The translations under genes and the position numbers were made by a program. The notes beneath the pieces are model-generated. The model saw only the letters and a list, made by a program, of their open reading frames with translations, was not told the DNA's origin and ran no database searches. From Peptoniphilus_A sp001811425 (GTDB taxonomy: Bacteria; Bacillota; Clostridia; Tissierellales; Peptoniphilaceae), in contig NZ_KV804685.1 of assembly GCF_001811425.1 (NCBI RefSeq), positions 1 to 64,000 on the forward strand: a stretch of DNA of 64,000 bases, written 5' to 3'. Numbering within the stretch: the first letter of the stretch is position 1; the number at the start of each line of letters is the position of its first letter. Below, piece after piece: positions 8,230 through 17,499 of this stretch.

Positions 8230-9309
8230 ATGAAGGAAAGAGACTTACTAATTTTTTTAAATGGAATAAATTTTTCCAGTGAAAACTCCCTTAAAATTTT
8301 AAATTATCTTTTGGACAAAAATATTCCCCTTGAAGACTTTTCTCAGGTCGATTATTTGGAAGAAAATATCTTGTCAAAGAGAAGTTACGACAGGTTGATG
8401 GAAAAGGCAGGAGATTTTCAACTTATAATTGAAAAGATCAATGAAAAAATCACTTCAATTGGAGTTAAAATCCTTACGATTTTAGATGATGACTACCCAG
8501 AGTCCCTTAGATACATTGAGGACCCGCCTTCTCTCTTGTATGTCAAAGGCGACTTAAATATTTACAATCCCATTGCCTTTGTTGGGGCCAGGAGTCACTC
8601 TTCCTATGGCAATATGGCTGTAAATAAAATAATTGACGCCATAAGTTCCTTTGACTTTACTATTGTCAGTGGCATGGCCTATGGAATTGATTCTCTTTCC
8701 CACAAGAGGGCTCTTTTTAATAATTTAAACACAATTGCAGTTTTGGGAACGGGCATTGATGTAATTTATCCTAAGTCAAACAAGGCACTCTATGAAGAAA
8801 TTTCAAATAAGGGCGCCATCATAAGTGAGTTTCCCCTTGGGACTGGTGCAAATAAGTTTACTTTTCCCATGAGAAATAGAATTATTTCTGGGCTTTCGAA
8901 GGTCGTTGTAGTAGTTGAAGCTAAAGACAAAAGCGGAAGTTTAATTACAGCAAGACTTGCTGCCGAACAGGGCAAGGAAGTTTTTGCAGTGCCTGGCAAC
9001 ATCACTTCAATTTATTCTGTGGGGACTAACAAATTAATTAGGGACGGAGCAATTCCTCTTGTTGAAGTAAAGGATATTTTTGATTATTATCCTGAGCTTT
9101 CTAAAAACAAAGTTTCTGAAGAGAAAATTCAAATGAATGGAGAGGAACTTTTGGTCTACAATTTGATAGAAAAGGGAATAAATAACACCAATGATATTTG
9201 CAATAATTTAAATAATGAGGTATTTTATATAAATAAGATACTGACGAAGTTGGAACTTAAGGGAATTATTGAAAGAATTTCTATGAATGAATTTCAAATT
9301 TTAAAATAG
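8230..9309 (+). CDS. dprA: DNA-processing protein DprA/Smf
   Basis: A 359-residue DprA. A poorly conserved N-terminal helical region is followed by the Rossmann-like DprA domain with GARSHSSYG (119-127), SGMAYGID (147-154), FPMRNRIISG (212-221) and SGSLITA (235-241). The C-terminal ~60 residues form a winged-helix-like domain. DprA binds incoming single-stranded DNA and loads RecA during transformation. The start codon follows the comM stop with no gap, so the two are probably translationally coupled. The order dprA-topA is conserved in Firmicutes. Confidence 0.95.
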   Translation: MKERDLLIFLNGINFSSENSLKILNYLLDKNIPLEDFSQVDYLEENILSKRSYDRLMEKAGDFQLIIEKINEKITSIGVKILTILDDDYPESLRYIEDPPSLLYVKGDLNIYNPIAFVGARSHSSYGNMAVNKIIDAISSFDFTIVSGMAYGIDSLSHKRALFNNLNTIAVLGTGIDVIYPKSNKALYEEISNKGAIISEFPLGTGANKFTFPMRNRIISGLSKVVVVVEAKDKSGSLITARLAAEQGKEVFAVPGNITSIYSVGTNKLIRDGAIPLVEVKDIFDYYPELSKNKVSEEKIQMNGEELLVYNLIEKGINNTNDICNNLNNEVFYINKILTKLELKGIIERISMNEFQILK

Positions 9310-9334
9310 ATTTTAGGAAGAAGGAGATGGTATT

Positions 9335-11416
9335 TTGGCAAAAAATCTTGTGATTGTGGAGTCGCCAACTAAGGCTAAGACAATAAAAAAGATGCTTGGC
9401 ACTAATTACAATGTAATTGCTTCTGTTGGTCATGTTAGGGACCTACCAAAATCAAAACTTGGCATTGATATAGAAAAAGATTTTGAACCCCAGTATATGA
9501 ATATATATGGCAAGGGACCTCTTATAAACGAGATTAAGGCTGAGGCTAAAAAAGCTGACAAAATTATTCTTGCAACCGACCCCGATAGGGAGGGAGAGGC
9601 AATTTCTTGGCACCTTTCATATATTTTGGGCATGGATCCAGAGGATAAAAACAGAGTTACTTTTAACGAAATTACAAAAGATACAGTTAAGAGAGAAATT
9701 AAAAATCCAAGGACAATTGATATGGACCTTGTAGATGCACAACAAGCCAGGCGTGAGCTAGATAGGCTTGCTGGCTACAAAATTTCTCCACTTTTATGGA
9801 AAAAAGTTAAGTCTGGTCTTTCTGCTGGTCGTGTTCAATCTGCTGTCTTAAAATTAATTTGCGACAGAGAAGAAGAGATAAATAATTTTATCCCTGAAGA
9901 GTATTGGACTATCCAAGCAGATCTCCGTGCAGGAAGGCGAAAACTTTTAGCCGATTATTATGGCGTAAAGGAAAAGGGCAAGGCAAAAAAAGTTGAACTA
10001 AAGTCAGAGGCAGACGCTGATGAGGTTTTAAATAATATTGACAGAGATAAATTTCTTGTTGATTCTGTTAAAAAAGGCAAGAGAGCTAGAAAGTCTCCTT
10101 TACCTTTTACAACTTCAACTATGCAACAAGAAGCTTCAAGGAGAATAAATTTTTCAACAAAGAAGACTATGATGGTTGCTCAAAGTCTTTACGAAGGCAT
10201 AAAACTTCCAAAGGTAGGCTCTGTGGGTCTTATCACCTATATGAGAACTGACTCTACAAGAATTTCTGCTGAAGCGCAAAATGCCTGCCTCAATTTTATA
10301 GAAAAAAGTTACGGCAAAAATTTTATAGGAAAGAAAAAAGCAGCCAGCAAAAAGAAAAATGAAGGCGTGCAAGATGCTCACGAATCCATTAGACCAACAG
10401 ATGTTACAAGAACTCCACATTCAATAAAGGATTCACTTTCAAGAGATGAGTTCAAGCTCTACTCACTTATATGGAATAGATTTGTGGCATCTCTTATGGC
10501 AGATGCAATTTATGACACAATTTCTGCTGACATAATATCTAAGACTGAACTTTTTAGAGTTTCAGGCTCCATGCTAGCCTTTGATGGATTTTTAAGAGTT
10601 TATGATTATTCAAATGAAAAAAATACTGAACTTCCACCTCTTAAAGAGGGACAAATTTTAAAATTAAAGGAAATAAATAAGGAACAACACTTTACAAATC
10701 CACCTCCAAGATACAACGAAGCTTCACTTATTAAAGAGCTTGAAGCCTTGGGCGTTGGAAGGCCTTCCACTTATGCACCAACTATTTCAACTCTTCAAAG
10801 CAGGTACTATGTAGTTCTTGAAGAGAAAAAATTTGTTCCAACTGAACTGGGACAAACTGTAAATGAAATTTTAGTGGAAAATTTTGACAACTTAGTTGAC
10901 AAAAAATTTACTGCCCAAATGGAATTTGAATTAGATGAAATTGCTGCAGGCAAAAAACCATGGAAGGAACTTGTGAGAGCTTTTTATGGAGACCTCAAGA
11001 AAGATTTGGACAAGGCCTATGAAAATATAGAAAAGGTTCAAATAGAAGATCCAGTTACTGATGTCATCTGCGACAAGTGTGGCAGAAACATGGTTATAAA
11101 AATGGGAAGATATGGAAAGTTTTTAGCTTGTCCAGGTTTTCCAGAATGTAGAAATACAAAGCCTCTTGTAGAAAAAATTGGCGTAAAATGTCCAAAGTGT
11201 GGCAAGGGAGAAATTGTCGTCAAGAGAAGTAAAAAGGGCAGAATTTTTTACGGCTGCGACTCCTATCCTAAGTGCGAATTTGTTTCTTGGAACAAGCCAA
11301 TTAATGAAAAATGCCCAAAGTGCGAAAGCATTTTGACAGAAATGAAGTCAAAAGGCAAAAAAATTATAAAGTGTAGCAACGACAAATGCGATTACAGGAG
11401 AGAGGAAAGTGAATAA
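9335..11416 (+). CDS. topA: DNA topoisomerase I
   Basis: A 693-residue type IA topoisomerase that relaxes negative supercoils. The Toprim domain is at the N-terminus ('IVESPTKAKTI', then 'ATDPDREGEA'). The active-site tyrosine is Tyr302 in 'LITYMRTDSTR', and the C-terminus has three four-cysteine zinc ribbons from about residue 579 to the end (CDKC..CPGFPEC, CPKC..CDSYPKC, CPKC..CSNDKC). The start is TTG at 9335, preceded by GAAGGAGATGG at suitable distance. It is transcribed with dprA. The 3' end overlaps the start of pilB by eight bases. Confidence 0.97.
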   Translation: MAKNLVIVESPTKAKTIKKMLGTNYNVIASVGHVRDLPKSKLGIDIEKDFEPQYMNIYGKGPLINEIKAEAKKADKIILATDPDREGEAISWHLSYILGMDPEDKNRVTFNEITKDTVKREIKNPRTIDMDLVDAQQARRELDRLAGYKISPLLWKKVKSGLSAGRVQSAVLKLICDREEEINNFIPEEYWTIQADLRAGRRKLLADYYGVKEKGKAKKVELKSEADADEVLNNIDRDKFLVDSVKKGKRARKSPLPFTTSTMQQEASRRINFSTKKTMMVAQSLYEGIKLPKVGSVGLITYMRTDSTRISAEAQNACLNFIEKSYGKNFIGKKKAASKKKNEGVQDAHESIRPTDVTRTPHSIKDSLSRDEFKLYSLIWNRFVASLMADAIYDTISADIISKTELFRVSGSMLAFDGFLRVYDYSNEKNTELPPLKEGQILKLKEINKEQHFTNPPPRYNEASLIKELEALGVGRPSTYAPTISTLQSRYYVVLEEKKFVPTELGQTVNEILVENFDNLVDKKFTAQMEFELDEIAAGKKPWKELVRAFYGDLKKDLDKAYENIEKVQIEDPVTDVICDKCGRNMVIKMGRYGKFLACPGFPECRNTKPLVEKIGVKCPKCGKGEIVVKRSKKGRIFYGCDSYPKCEFVSWNKPINEKCPKCESILTEMKSKGKKIIKCSNDKCDYRREESE

Positions 11417-12851
11417 ATTTTCTTTTGAAATGAGAGATATTTTCGGCGAAAATTATTGCCGAAAGAATTTTATAGCTCCTGCTAGAGAAGAAGACGACAG
11501 CGTGGTCTTCTACTCTTTACATATTGATGAGATTTTAAAATATAATCTCGAGGATAGATTAGAGAAAAAAGTAATCTTAGAAAAAGCTTCTAAAGAAAAA
11601 ATTTTAGAAGAATTAGATAAAATTTATAAGGATGAGGAAAATGATTTTCTCTTAGATGACATAGACACAAATTATGGGGAATTATTAATTAGTGAAAAGG
11701 GCGAAAGGGAAGACTCACCAGCAGTTAGACTTTTAGACTACATTTTAAGGGAAAGTATCGTGAAAAATGCCAGCGACATCCACATAGAGCCTGGCTTTCA
11801 AAAGGTTATTGTGAGAATAAGAATTGACGGAGCTCTAAATAAATTAATTGAGCTTCCAAAAAATATTTATCCTCAACTTGTGACCAGAATAAAAATTTTA
11901 TCTGAACTGGATATTTCTGAAAAGAGACTTCCTCAAGATGGAAGATTTAGCTTTGATTTTAATGGCGACAAAATTGACATAAGAGTTGCTACTACGCCCA
12001 CTGGAACTGGCGAAAAAATTGTCCTTAGAATTTTAGACATTCAAAGAATTTCCTACACTCCAGAGGGCATAGGTCTTGTGGGTGAAAATTATGAAAAAGT
12101 CATGAGTTTAATTAGCCAACCATCTGGCTTAATTCTTATTTGTGGACCAACTTCTTCAGGCAAGACTTCAACTCTTTATACACTTTTAAGAAAAATTCAA
12201 AGTGACGACATAAATATTATGACCATTGAAGATCCAATTGAATATAAAATTGACGGCATTAATCAAATTGAAGTAAATCCCAACACTGGTCTTTCCTTTG
12301 AAAAGGGATTAAAGGCAATTTTGAGAATGGACCCAGATAAGATTATGATTGGTGAAATTAGAAATGAAGACACAGCCCACATTGCCATTTCATCTTCTAT
12401 TACTGGGCACTTAGTTTTATCAACTCTACATACAGAATCTTCACCTGCATCAATAGGAAGACTAATTGACATGGGAATCGAACCCTATTTAATTTCTGCT
12501 GGCTTGATTGGAGTAATTTCTCAAAGGCTTATAAGAAAATTATGTCCTCATTGTAGGGAAAAAATTAAAAACACAAACCCACTAATAGATAGGGAGTTTA
12601 TTTATAGAGCCAAAGGCTGTGACAAGTGCAATGGGGGTTACAGTGGAAGAATTGCAGTATTTGAAATTATGATTGTAAATAGCGAAATACGCGACATGAT
12701 TACGAGAAGAGAGAGCGTAAAAAACATAAAGAACTTTGCCATTGAAAGAGGAATGAAGACTTTATCTAATGAAATTTTAAACTTAATAGAAAAGGGCGAG
12801 ACCACTTTTGAGGAGTACTATAAGAATATTCATACCGTTGGTGAATTATGA
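11409..12851 (+). CDS. pilB: Type IV pilus/competence assembly ATPase PilB (GspE family)
   Basis: A 480-residue hexameric secretion ATPase powering pilin polymerisation at the cytoplasmic membrane. Motifs: 'SDIHIEP' in the N2 domain, Walker A GPTSSGKT (246-253), Asp box 'TIEDPIEY', Walker B-like 'MIGEIRNEDTA', His box 'GHLVLSTLHT', and the zinc-binding tetracysteine Cys379/Cys382 with Cys404/Cys407. The tetracysteine is typical of extension ATPases (PilB/GspE) and absent from the retraction ATPase PilT. The N-terminal MshEN domain is short. The start is GTG, overlapping topA by eight bases and preceded by GAGAGGA. It is the first gene of the pilus block; no PilT is present in the window. Confidence 0.9.
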   Translation: MNKFSFEMRDIFGENYCRKNFIAPAREEDDSVVFYSLHIDEILKYNLEDRLEKKVILEKASKEKILEELDKIYKDEENDFLLDDIDTNYGELLISEKGEREDSPAVRLLDYILRESIVKNASDIHIEPGFQKVIVRIRIDGALNKLIELPKNIYPQLVTRIKILSELDISEKRLPQDGRFSFDFNGDKIDIRVATTPTGTGEKIVLRILDIQRISYTPEGIGLVGENYEKVMSLISQPSGLILICGPTSSGKTSTLYTLLRKIQSDDINIMTIEDPIEYKIDGINQIEVNPNTGLSFEKGLKAILRMDPDKIMIGEIRNEDTAHIAISSSITGHLVLSTLHTESSPASIGRLIDMGIEPYLISAGLIGVISQRLIRKLCPHCREKIKNTNPLIDREFIYRAKGCDKCNGGYSGRIAVFEIMIVNSEIRDMITRRESVKNIKNFAIERGMKTLSNEILNLIEKGETTFEEYYKNIHTVGEL

Positions 12852-14017
12852 TTTACAAGTATAAGGCCTTTAAGGGCAGCGAAAAAGTAAAGGGCAAGCT
12901 TGAAGCCACAAGCATTAAAGATGCCAAGGAAAAATTAAAGAGAGAGGGACTAAGACCAATAAAGATTGAAGAAAATATTGAGTCCTCTAATTCCTTTGAT
13001 TTTAATAGAAAATTTAAAAATGAAGATTTGTATATTTTGTTTAGAGAACTCAGCCTACTTATAAATTCTGGCATAAATATAGAAAGTGCCTTTGAAATTT
13101 TAAGTACGGAATTTCCTAAGGACAAGGGCAAAATATTAAGCCAGGTGAGAGATAATCTCAGGAGCGGGATTTCTCTGTCCGAATCCATGAAAAAGACTCG
13201 TGCCTTTCCAAACCTTGTTATAAATATGGTCTTTGTTGGAGAAAACACATCTAGCCTTGGCAAAATTTTTAACTCCCTGTCAAACTATTACATAAAAAAG
13301 AGGGAGACAAACTCAAAAATCATTGAGGCCCTAGCTTATCCAATAATTCTCCTCATCACTTCAATTTTTGTAATTAATTTTTTAATTATAAATGTAATTC
13401 CAAGTTTTAGTGAAATTTTTGCTTCCAATGACAATTTGCTGCCATTGCCAACAAGAATCTTGATAAATTTTTCTAACTTTATCTATAAAAATTATATTTT
13501 CATAATTTTAGCAATACTTCTTGTGATAGCCATTATTTCTATTTACCACAGAAAAAATCCAAGGACTTTTCACAAGATACTCTTGAAATCAAAGTATTAC
13601 AAGATGACTAAAAGTTTGAAATTTACTTTTAACATGGACCTACTCCTTGGGGCAGGCCTCACAGTTGATAAGAGTCTGGAAATAATTTCAAGTATGGAAG
13701 ACAATGTGGTTTTAAAGAGTAAATTTTTAGAAGTTTTAAGGGATATTAAGTCGGGAGACTCCTTTTATATAAGCATAAATAAAATAAATGTATTTCCAAA
13801 AATTTTAGTTTCCATGATTCGCGTTGGCGAAGAATCGTCAAACCTAAAGGAAGTCTTTTCAATAATGTCTTCTTTTTATGACGAGGAATTAAATAACTAC
13901 AACAAGAGATTTTTGGGAGTCTTGGGCCCGATTTTAATAATAATTATGGCTTTAATAATTGGCTTTATAGTGCTTTCAATTGCACTTCCAGTTTTCGATA
14001 TGGTAAATCAATTTTAG
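12848..14017 (+). CDS. pilC: Type IV pilus inner-membrane platform protein PilC (GspF family)
   Basis: A 389-residue polytopic protein with two T2SSF repeats. Cytoplasmic helical domains at about residues 55-150 and 245-350 are separated by hydrophobic segments (about 160-190 and 205-235) and followed by a C-terminal TM segment ('ILIIIMALIIGFIVLS'). Both repeats carry the 'L.L.aGl.i..al.il' pattern ('LLINSGINIESAFEIL' and 'LLLGAGLTVDKSLEII'). It forms the platform on which PilB works. Its ATG overlaps the pilB stop in an ATGA arrangement, indicating translational coupling. Confidence 0.9.
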   Translation: MIYKYKAFKGSEKVKGKLEATSIKDAKEKLKREGLRPIKIEENIESSNSFDFNRKFKNEDLYILFRELSLLINSGINIESAFEILSTEFPKDKGKILSQVRDNLRSGISLSESMKKTRAFPNLVINMVFVGENTSSLGKIFNSLSNYYIKKRETNSKIIEALAYPIILLITSIFVINFLIINVIPSFSEIFASNDNLLPLPTRILINFSNFIYKNYIFIILAILLVIAIISIYHRKNPRTFHKILLKSKYYKMTKSLKFTFNMDLLLGAGLTVDKSLEIISSMEDNVVLKSKFLEVLRDIKSGDSFYISINKINVFPKILVSMIRVGEESSNLKEVFSIMSSFYDEELNNYNKRFLGVLGPILIIIMALIIGFIVLSIALPVFDMVNQF

Positions 14018-14026
14018 GAGGTTTTT

Positions 14027-14410
14027 ATGAAATTAAAAAAGAGACAAAGGGGCTTTACCCTTATTGAATTAGTTATTGTAATTGCCATTATTGCAATTTT
14101 AATTTCCATTGCAGCTATGAAGTACAGCACGACGAACCTAGCAGCTGAGGCAGCTGCCCACAATTCTAATGTTAAAGTTTTAAAGAGTGCAGGGATTTTA
14201 TATTTAATTGACAATCCTGATGAAAAGGGAACAATAAGTGTAGACAAGTTGGCTCCTTATCTTGAAGGAGGAAAAATTCCTAAACCTGCAAAACACTTTA
14301 GTGGTGCAAGTGATTTTACAGTAACTTCAACTGACGACGGCGATGTGGAAGTTACACCAGGAATGTTAAAAGTTTCAGGAAAATCTTTAGTTGAAGATAA
14401 TGGAAATTAA
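14027..14410 (+). CDS. Type IV prepilin (PilA/GspG/ComGC-like)
   Basis: A 127-residue prepilin. A short basic leader (MKLKKRQRG) is followed by the class III signal G|FTLIELVIV: cleavage is expected after Gly9, leaving N-terminal Phe and Glu5 of the mature protein, which are needed for assembly. A ~20-residue hydrophobic helix follows, then a small soluble head with 'GTISVDKLAPYLEGG', as in GspG/ComGC-type pilins. It is the only prepilin in the cluster. It has a strong AGGAGG and is therefore probably the most highly translated gene of the block. It lies between pilC and its own peptidase. Confidence 0.9.
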   Translation: MKLKKRQRGFTLIELVIVIAIIAILISIAAMKYSTTNLAAEAAAHNSNVKVLKSAGILYLIDNPDEKGTISVDKLAPYLEGGKIPKPAKHFSGASDFTVTSTDDGDVEVTPGMLKVSGKSLVEDNGN

Positions 14411-15131
14411 GATTTATAAAATTTTTATAGGCTTTTTGATTTTTATGCTGGGAGGATCTTTGGCATCCTTCTATGGTGTCTTCGTCAGCAGAAGAGAAAA
14501 AAATGAAAATTTTTTATGGGGGAGAAGTCACTGCGACTCCTGCCATAGGAATTTAAAGTTTTATGAATTAATACCAGTCTTTTCTTATATTTTTCTCGGA
14601 GGAAAGTGCAAAACTTGTGGAGAAAAAATAGGATCAGACAAATTTTTGGCAGAAATTTTTATTTCTATCCTCTCAGTCTTTGCTTTTTTAAAATATGACT
14701 TGTCCATCCAAAGTTTTTTAGTCATTGGAATAATTACAGTGGCAACTTTTATAGGAATAATAGATTACAAGACTGGGTTTATCTATAACCTAGACCTTTT
14801 TATAATTTTAATTTTTACAATAATTTTTAAATTATCTCAAGGAGAAAGTATTTTTAACTCACTAAAATTTTCCCTGGGCATGGGTCTGATTTTTTATATC
14901 TTATACAAATTTACAGGCATGATGGGCCTCGGAGATGTGCTCTATGCCTTTGTCATGGGAATTTTTGCAAATAATTTATTAGATGCCTTTGTTATATTTA
15001 AAGATGCCTTTGTAATTGCAGCAATTTTTTCTATAATTTTAATTTCCTTAAAGAAGAAGAATTTTAAAGATTCAATTGCCTTTGGACCCTTTATTAGCAT
15101 AGCAATTATTATTTTCATATTGTACAGGTGA
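14400..15131 (+). CDS. pilD: Prepilin peptidase / N-methyltransferase (family A24A)
   Basis: About 243 residues from ATG 14400, which lies inside the end of the pilin gene; a TTG nine bases upstream is a less likely start. The N-terminal domain has the GGSLASF motif and the zinc tetracysteine CDSC...CKTC found in bifunctional prepilin peptidases. The two membrane aspartates of the aspartic protease site are visible in 'GIIDYKTG' and 'GLGDVLYA'. The rest is hydrophobic (about 7-8 segments). It removes the prepilin leader and probably methylates the new N-terminus. Overlap with the pilin gene implies coupling. Confidence 0.93.
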   Translation: MEIKIYKIFIGFLIFMLGGSLASFYGVFVSRREKNENFLWGRSHCDSCHRNLKFYELIPVFSYIFLGGKCKTCGEKIGSDKFLAEIFISILSVFAFLKYDLSIQSFLVIGIITVATFIGIIDYKTGFIYNLDLFIILIFTIIFKLSQGESIFNSLKFSLGMGLIFYILYKFTGMMGLGDVLYAFVMGIFANNLLDAFVIFKDAFVIAAIFSIILISLKKKNFKDSIAFGPFISIAIIIFILYR

Positions 15132-15134
15132 ACT

Positions 15135-16418
15135 ATGTTTCAAAAAAATATTACAAAATTTATAATTTCTGACGGTTTTATAAAAATTAATAAAAATGAC
15201 AAAGAAGAGTTAAATATTTCCTTGCCCTATAGAATTTTTAGGGACGGGGAGATTTTAGATTATCATCATTTTTACTACAAGTGCAGTAAAATCTTGGAAA
15301 AAATTGATTTCCAAAAGAGTGATAAGATAATTTTAATATTTGACTCTTCTTCTTTTATTCACATAAATTATAAAATTCCTGAAATAGATGAAAGCGAGAT
15401 AAGAGATTTTCTTGCCTTAGAGCTTGAAGACTATGGAGATTTTAATTTATCAGGCTATGAAATTTTTTACGACTTCCTGAAAGAAGATAAAATTTTAAAT
15501 CTATCAATTGACCTAGTTCCTAGAAAATTAATTTCAAAATTAAGGGAAGTTTTCGAAAAATTAGAAGTTGAAAATCTTGAGATAATTCCAGAGCCAAAAT
15601 CCATAAATAAGAAGGGGAAATTTATTGAAATCGCACCAACTTATTTAAAATTTATTGTTGTAAAAAATAATTTAGTAAATACTTACGAAAAAATTTACGA
15701 TGACAATATTGAAAAATTAATTTTGGACAACAAATTGGAAGAAGAAAATGCAAGTAATATAATAAATCTTCGCTACGACCCAGAGGAAGATAAAATCGAT
15801 GAAGACTTTTTATTTAGATTTAAAAATTATTTTATAAGTCACATAAGGGAAATGGAAAATTTTTCTAAGGGCGAAGAAGTCTATTTATTTGGAAATATTT
15901 GCGACTCCAAGGAAATTAAGGATGCCCTATCATCTTATAGCAATTTGAAATATAAAATACTTGAAGAAGACCTTCACAACAAGCTGCCAATAAAGAAGGA
16001 GAAAAAAGAAAAGAAGACTAGAAAAAAGAAAAGCCCTATTAATTTTATTCTTCCCCTTGCCATGGCTATTGTAATAATTTTTAATGTCCTTTATTATTTT
16101 AACCTCAAAAAAGAAAATGAAAGGGCTTTAGCTGATGTCAAAGAAGTAAAAACTGAAGAAGTGGAAGATATTGATGTATCCAGCGACAAATTTCAAGAGA
16201 GAAATAAAATTTTTATAGATAAAATTTCTGAAATTCAAAAGCTTGAAGATGAAAATTTAATTATAACAGACTATTATTTCGACAATGGAAAGATGACAGT
16301 TAGAGGTCTTGTCAAGGACGAAGACCATTTTAATAGAGTCTTTAAGGAAATAAATATTTTGAGCAAAAATTTTTATATGGAAAATGGATTTTATAAATTT
16401 GAAATGCAGATAAAATAA
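15135..16418 (+). CDS. Probable PilM/PilN-like fusion (GspL-like) pilus assembly protein
   Basis: A 427-residue protein with three parts. Residues 1-275 are cytoplasmic and show the alternating strand/helix pattern of an actin-like PilM/GspL domain ('KIILIFDSSSFIHINYKIP', 'EIRDFLALELEDYGDF'). Residues 285-300 are very Lys-rich, followed by one TM helix at about 301-322. The outer part (323-427) begins as a coiled coil and ends as a small ferredoxin-like domain ('MTVRGLVKDEDHFNRVFKEI'), as in PilN. In Gram-negative pilus systems PilM and PilN are separate; GspL of type II secretion has both on one chain. Direct sequence similarity is weak, so the call rests on architecture and on its place as the last gene of the pilus block. 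Confidence 0.6.
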   Translation: MFQKNITKFIISDGFIKINKNDKEELNISLPYRIFRDGEILDYHHFYYKCSKILEKIDFQKSDKIILIFDSSSFIHINYKIPEIDESEIRDFLALELEDYGDFNLSGYEIFYDFLKEDKILNLSIDLVPRKLISKLREVFEKLEVENLEIIPEPKSINKKGKFIEIAPTYLKFIVVKNNLVNTYEKIYDDNIEKLILDNKLEEENASNIINLRYDPEEDKIDEDFLFRFKNYFISHIREMENFSKGEEVYLFGNICDSKEIKDALSSYSNLKYKILEEDLHNKLPIKKEKKEKKTRKKKSPINFILPLAMAIVIIFNVLYYFNLKKENERALADVKEVKTEEVEDIDVSSDKFQERNKIFIDKISEIQKLEDENLIITDYYFDNGKMTVRGLVKDEDHFNRVFKEINILSKNFYMENGFYKFEMQIK

Positions 16419-16444
16419 TTGTAAAATTTTATGGGGTGTTAATT

Positions 16445-17428
16445 TTGGAAATTGGAAAATTAAAAACTGAATTATTGGAAAAATATATTTTCAACAATTT
16501 AAGTTCAAATAGAAAAGAAGTAATAATAAAAAGTGGAACAGGACTTGACAACGCAGTAATGGACTTTGGAGGCGACTTAATTGTAGCTTCAACAGACCCC
16601 ATAACTGGTGCCTCAAAAAATATTGGATCTCTTGCCATAAATGTTTCAGTAAATGATGTTAGCTGCCAAGGGGCGGATCCCGTTGGAGTTTTAATGACAG
16701 TTCTAATTCCACCAAGTGCTACTCTTGAGGACTTAAAGGAAATTGTGGAAGATGCAAATAAAACTGCAAAAAAATTAAATGTGGACATAATAGGCGGTCA
16801 CACAGAGATAACTGATGCTGTAAATAAAATTTTAATTTCAACGACGGTATTAGGAAGAGTTACTAGAAAAGTTATGCCAGACCCTAAGAGTATTAAGACA
16901 GGAGATGTAGTCGCTGTTTCAAAATATCTTGGCATTGAAGGCACAAGCATTATTGCTCACGATAAAGATGAAGTCAGTGAAATTTTAAGGGAAGAAGAAT
17001 TAAAATTTGTCAAATCCCTAGCAGATGATATTTCAGTTTTAAGAGAAGCTAGGCTGGCGACAAAATACGGCGTAAAGCATATGCACGACATAACTGAAGG
17101 TGGACTTTACGGAGCTCTTTGGGAAACTGGAGTTGCTCTTGGTCATGGTTTGAGAGCCTATTATGACGAGATACCTCTACTTGATGAAACAAAAAAAATT
17201 GCAGAATTTTATGGTCTTGATCCCATGAGACTCATCTCAAGTGGAAGTATGCTTATGATTTTTGATAAGGATAAATTTATTGATTTTAAAGATGAGGCAG
17301 ATAAAAGGGGAATAAAAATCACAAAAATTGGAGAAGTAATTGATGATGAGATTACAGAAGTAATAGTAGGGGATGAAGTAATAAGTCTATCTGAACCAGG
17401 TTCTGATGAGCTTTACAAGGTAGTTTAG
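16445..17428 (+). CDS. AIR-synthase/HypE-like family protein
   Basis: About 327 residues of the PurM/HypE superfamily. The N-terminal AIRS domain has 'GTGLDNAVMDFGGDLIVAST' and 'NDVSCQGADPVGVL', and the C-terminal AIRS_C domain has 'HDITEGGLYGALWETG' and 'SSGSMLM'. The family binds ATP in a cleft between two domains and includes HypE (hydrogenase cyanide ligand synthesis), PurM, SelD and ThiL. The C-terminal Cys tail used by HypE is missing, and no hyp genes are nearby, so a maturation role is doubtful. I prefer the TTG at 16445 (GGGGTG six bases before it, product starting MEIGKLKTELL as in homologous HypE-like proteins) over GTG at 16436. Substrate unknown. Confidence 0.75.
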   Translation: MEIGKLKTELLEKYIFNNLSSNRKEVIIKSGTGLDNAVMDFGGDLIVASTDPITGASKNIGSLAINVSVNDVSCQGADPVGVLMTVLIPPSATLEDLKEIVEDANKTAKKLNVDIIGGHTEITDAVNKILISTTVLGRVTRKVMPDPKSIKTGDVVAVSKYLGIEGTSIIAHDKDEVSEILREEELKFVKSLADDISVLREARLATKYGVKHMHDITEGGLYGALWETGVALGHGLRAYYDEIPLLDETKKIAEFYGLDPMRLISSGSMLMIFDKDKFIDFKDEADKRGIKITKIGEVIDDEITEVIVGDEVISLSEPGSDELYKVV

Positions 17429-17453
17429 CAAATATTACAATTCGATTACAATA

Positions 17454-17482
17454 TTGACAAATTAATTAATCCTATATAAACT
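17454..17482 (+). promoter_or_regulatory. Sigma-A promoter of the amidase-rph-rdgB operon
   Basis: TTGACA (17454-17459), 17-base spacer, TAAACT (17477-17482), 18 bases before the amidase ATG. Confidence 0.8.
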
Positions 17483-17499
17483 TTAATTAGGTGAATTAA

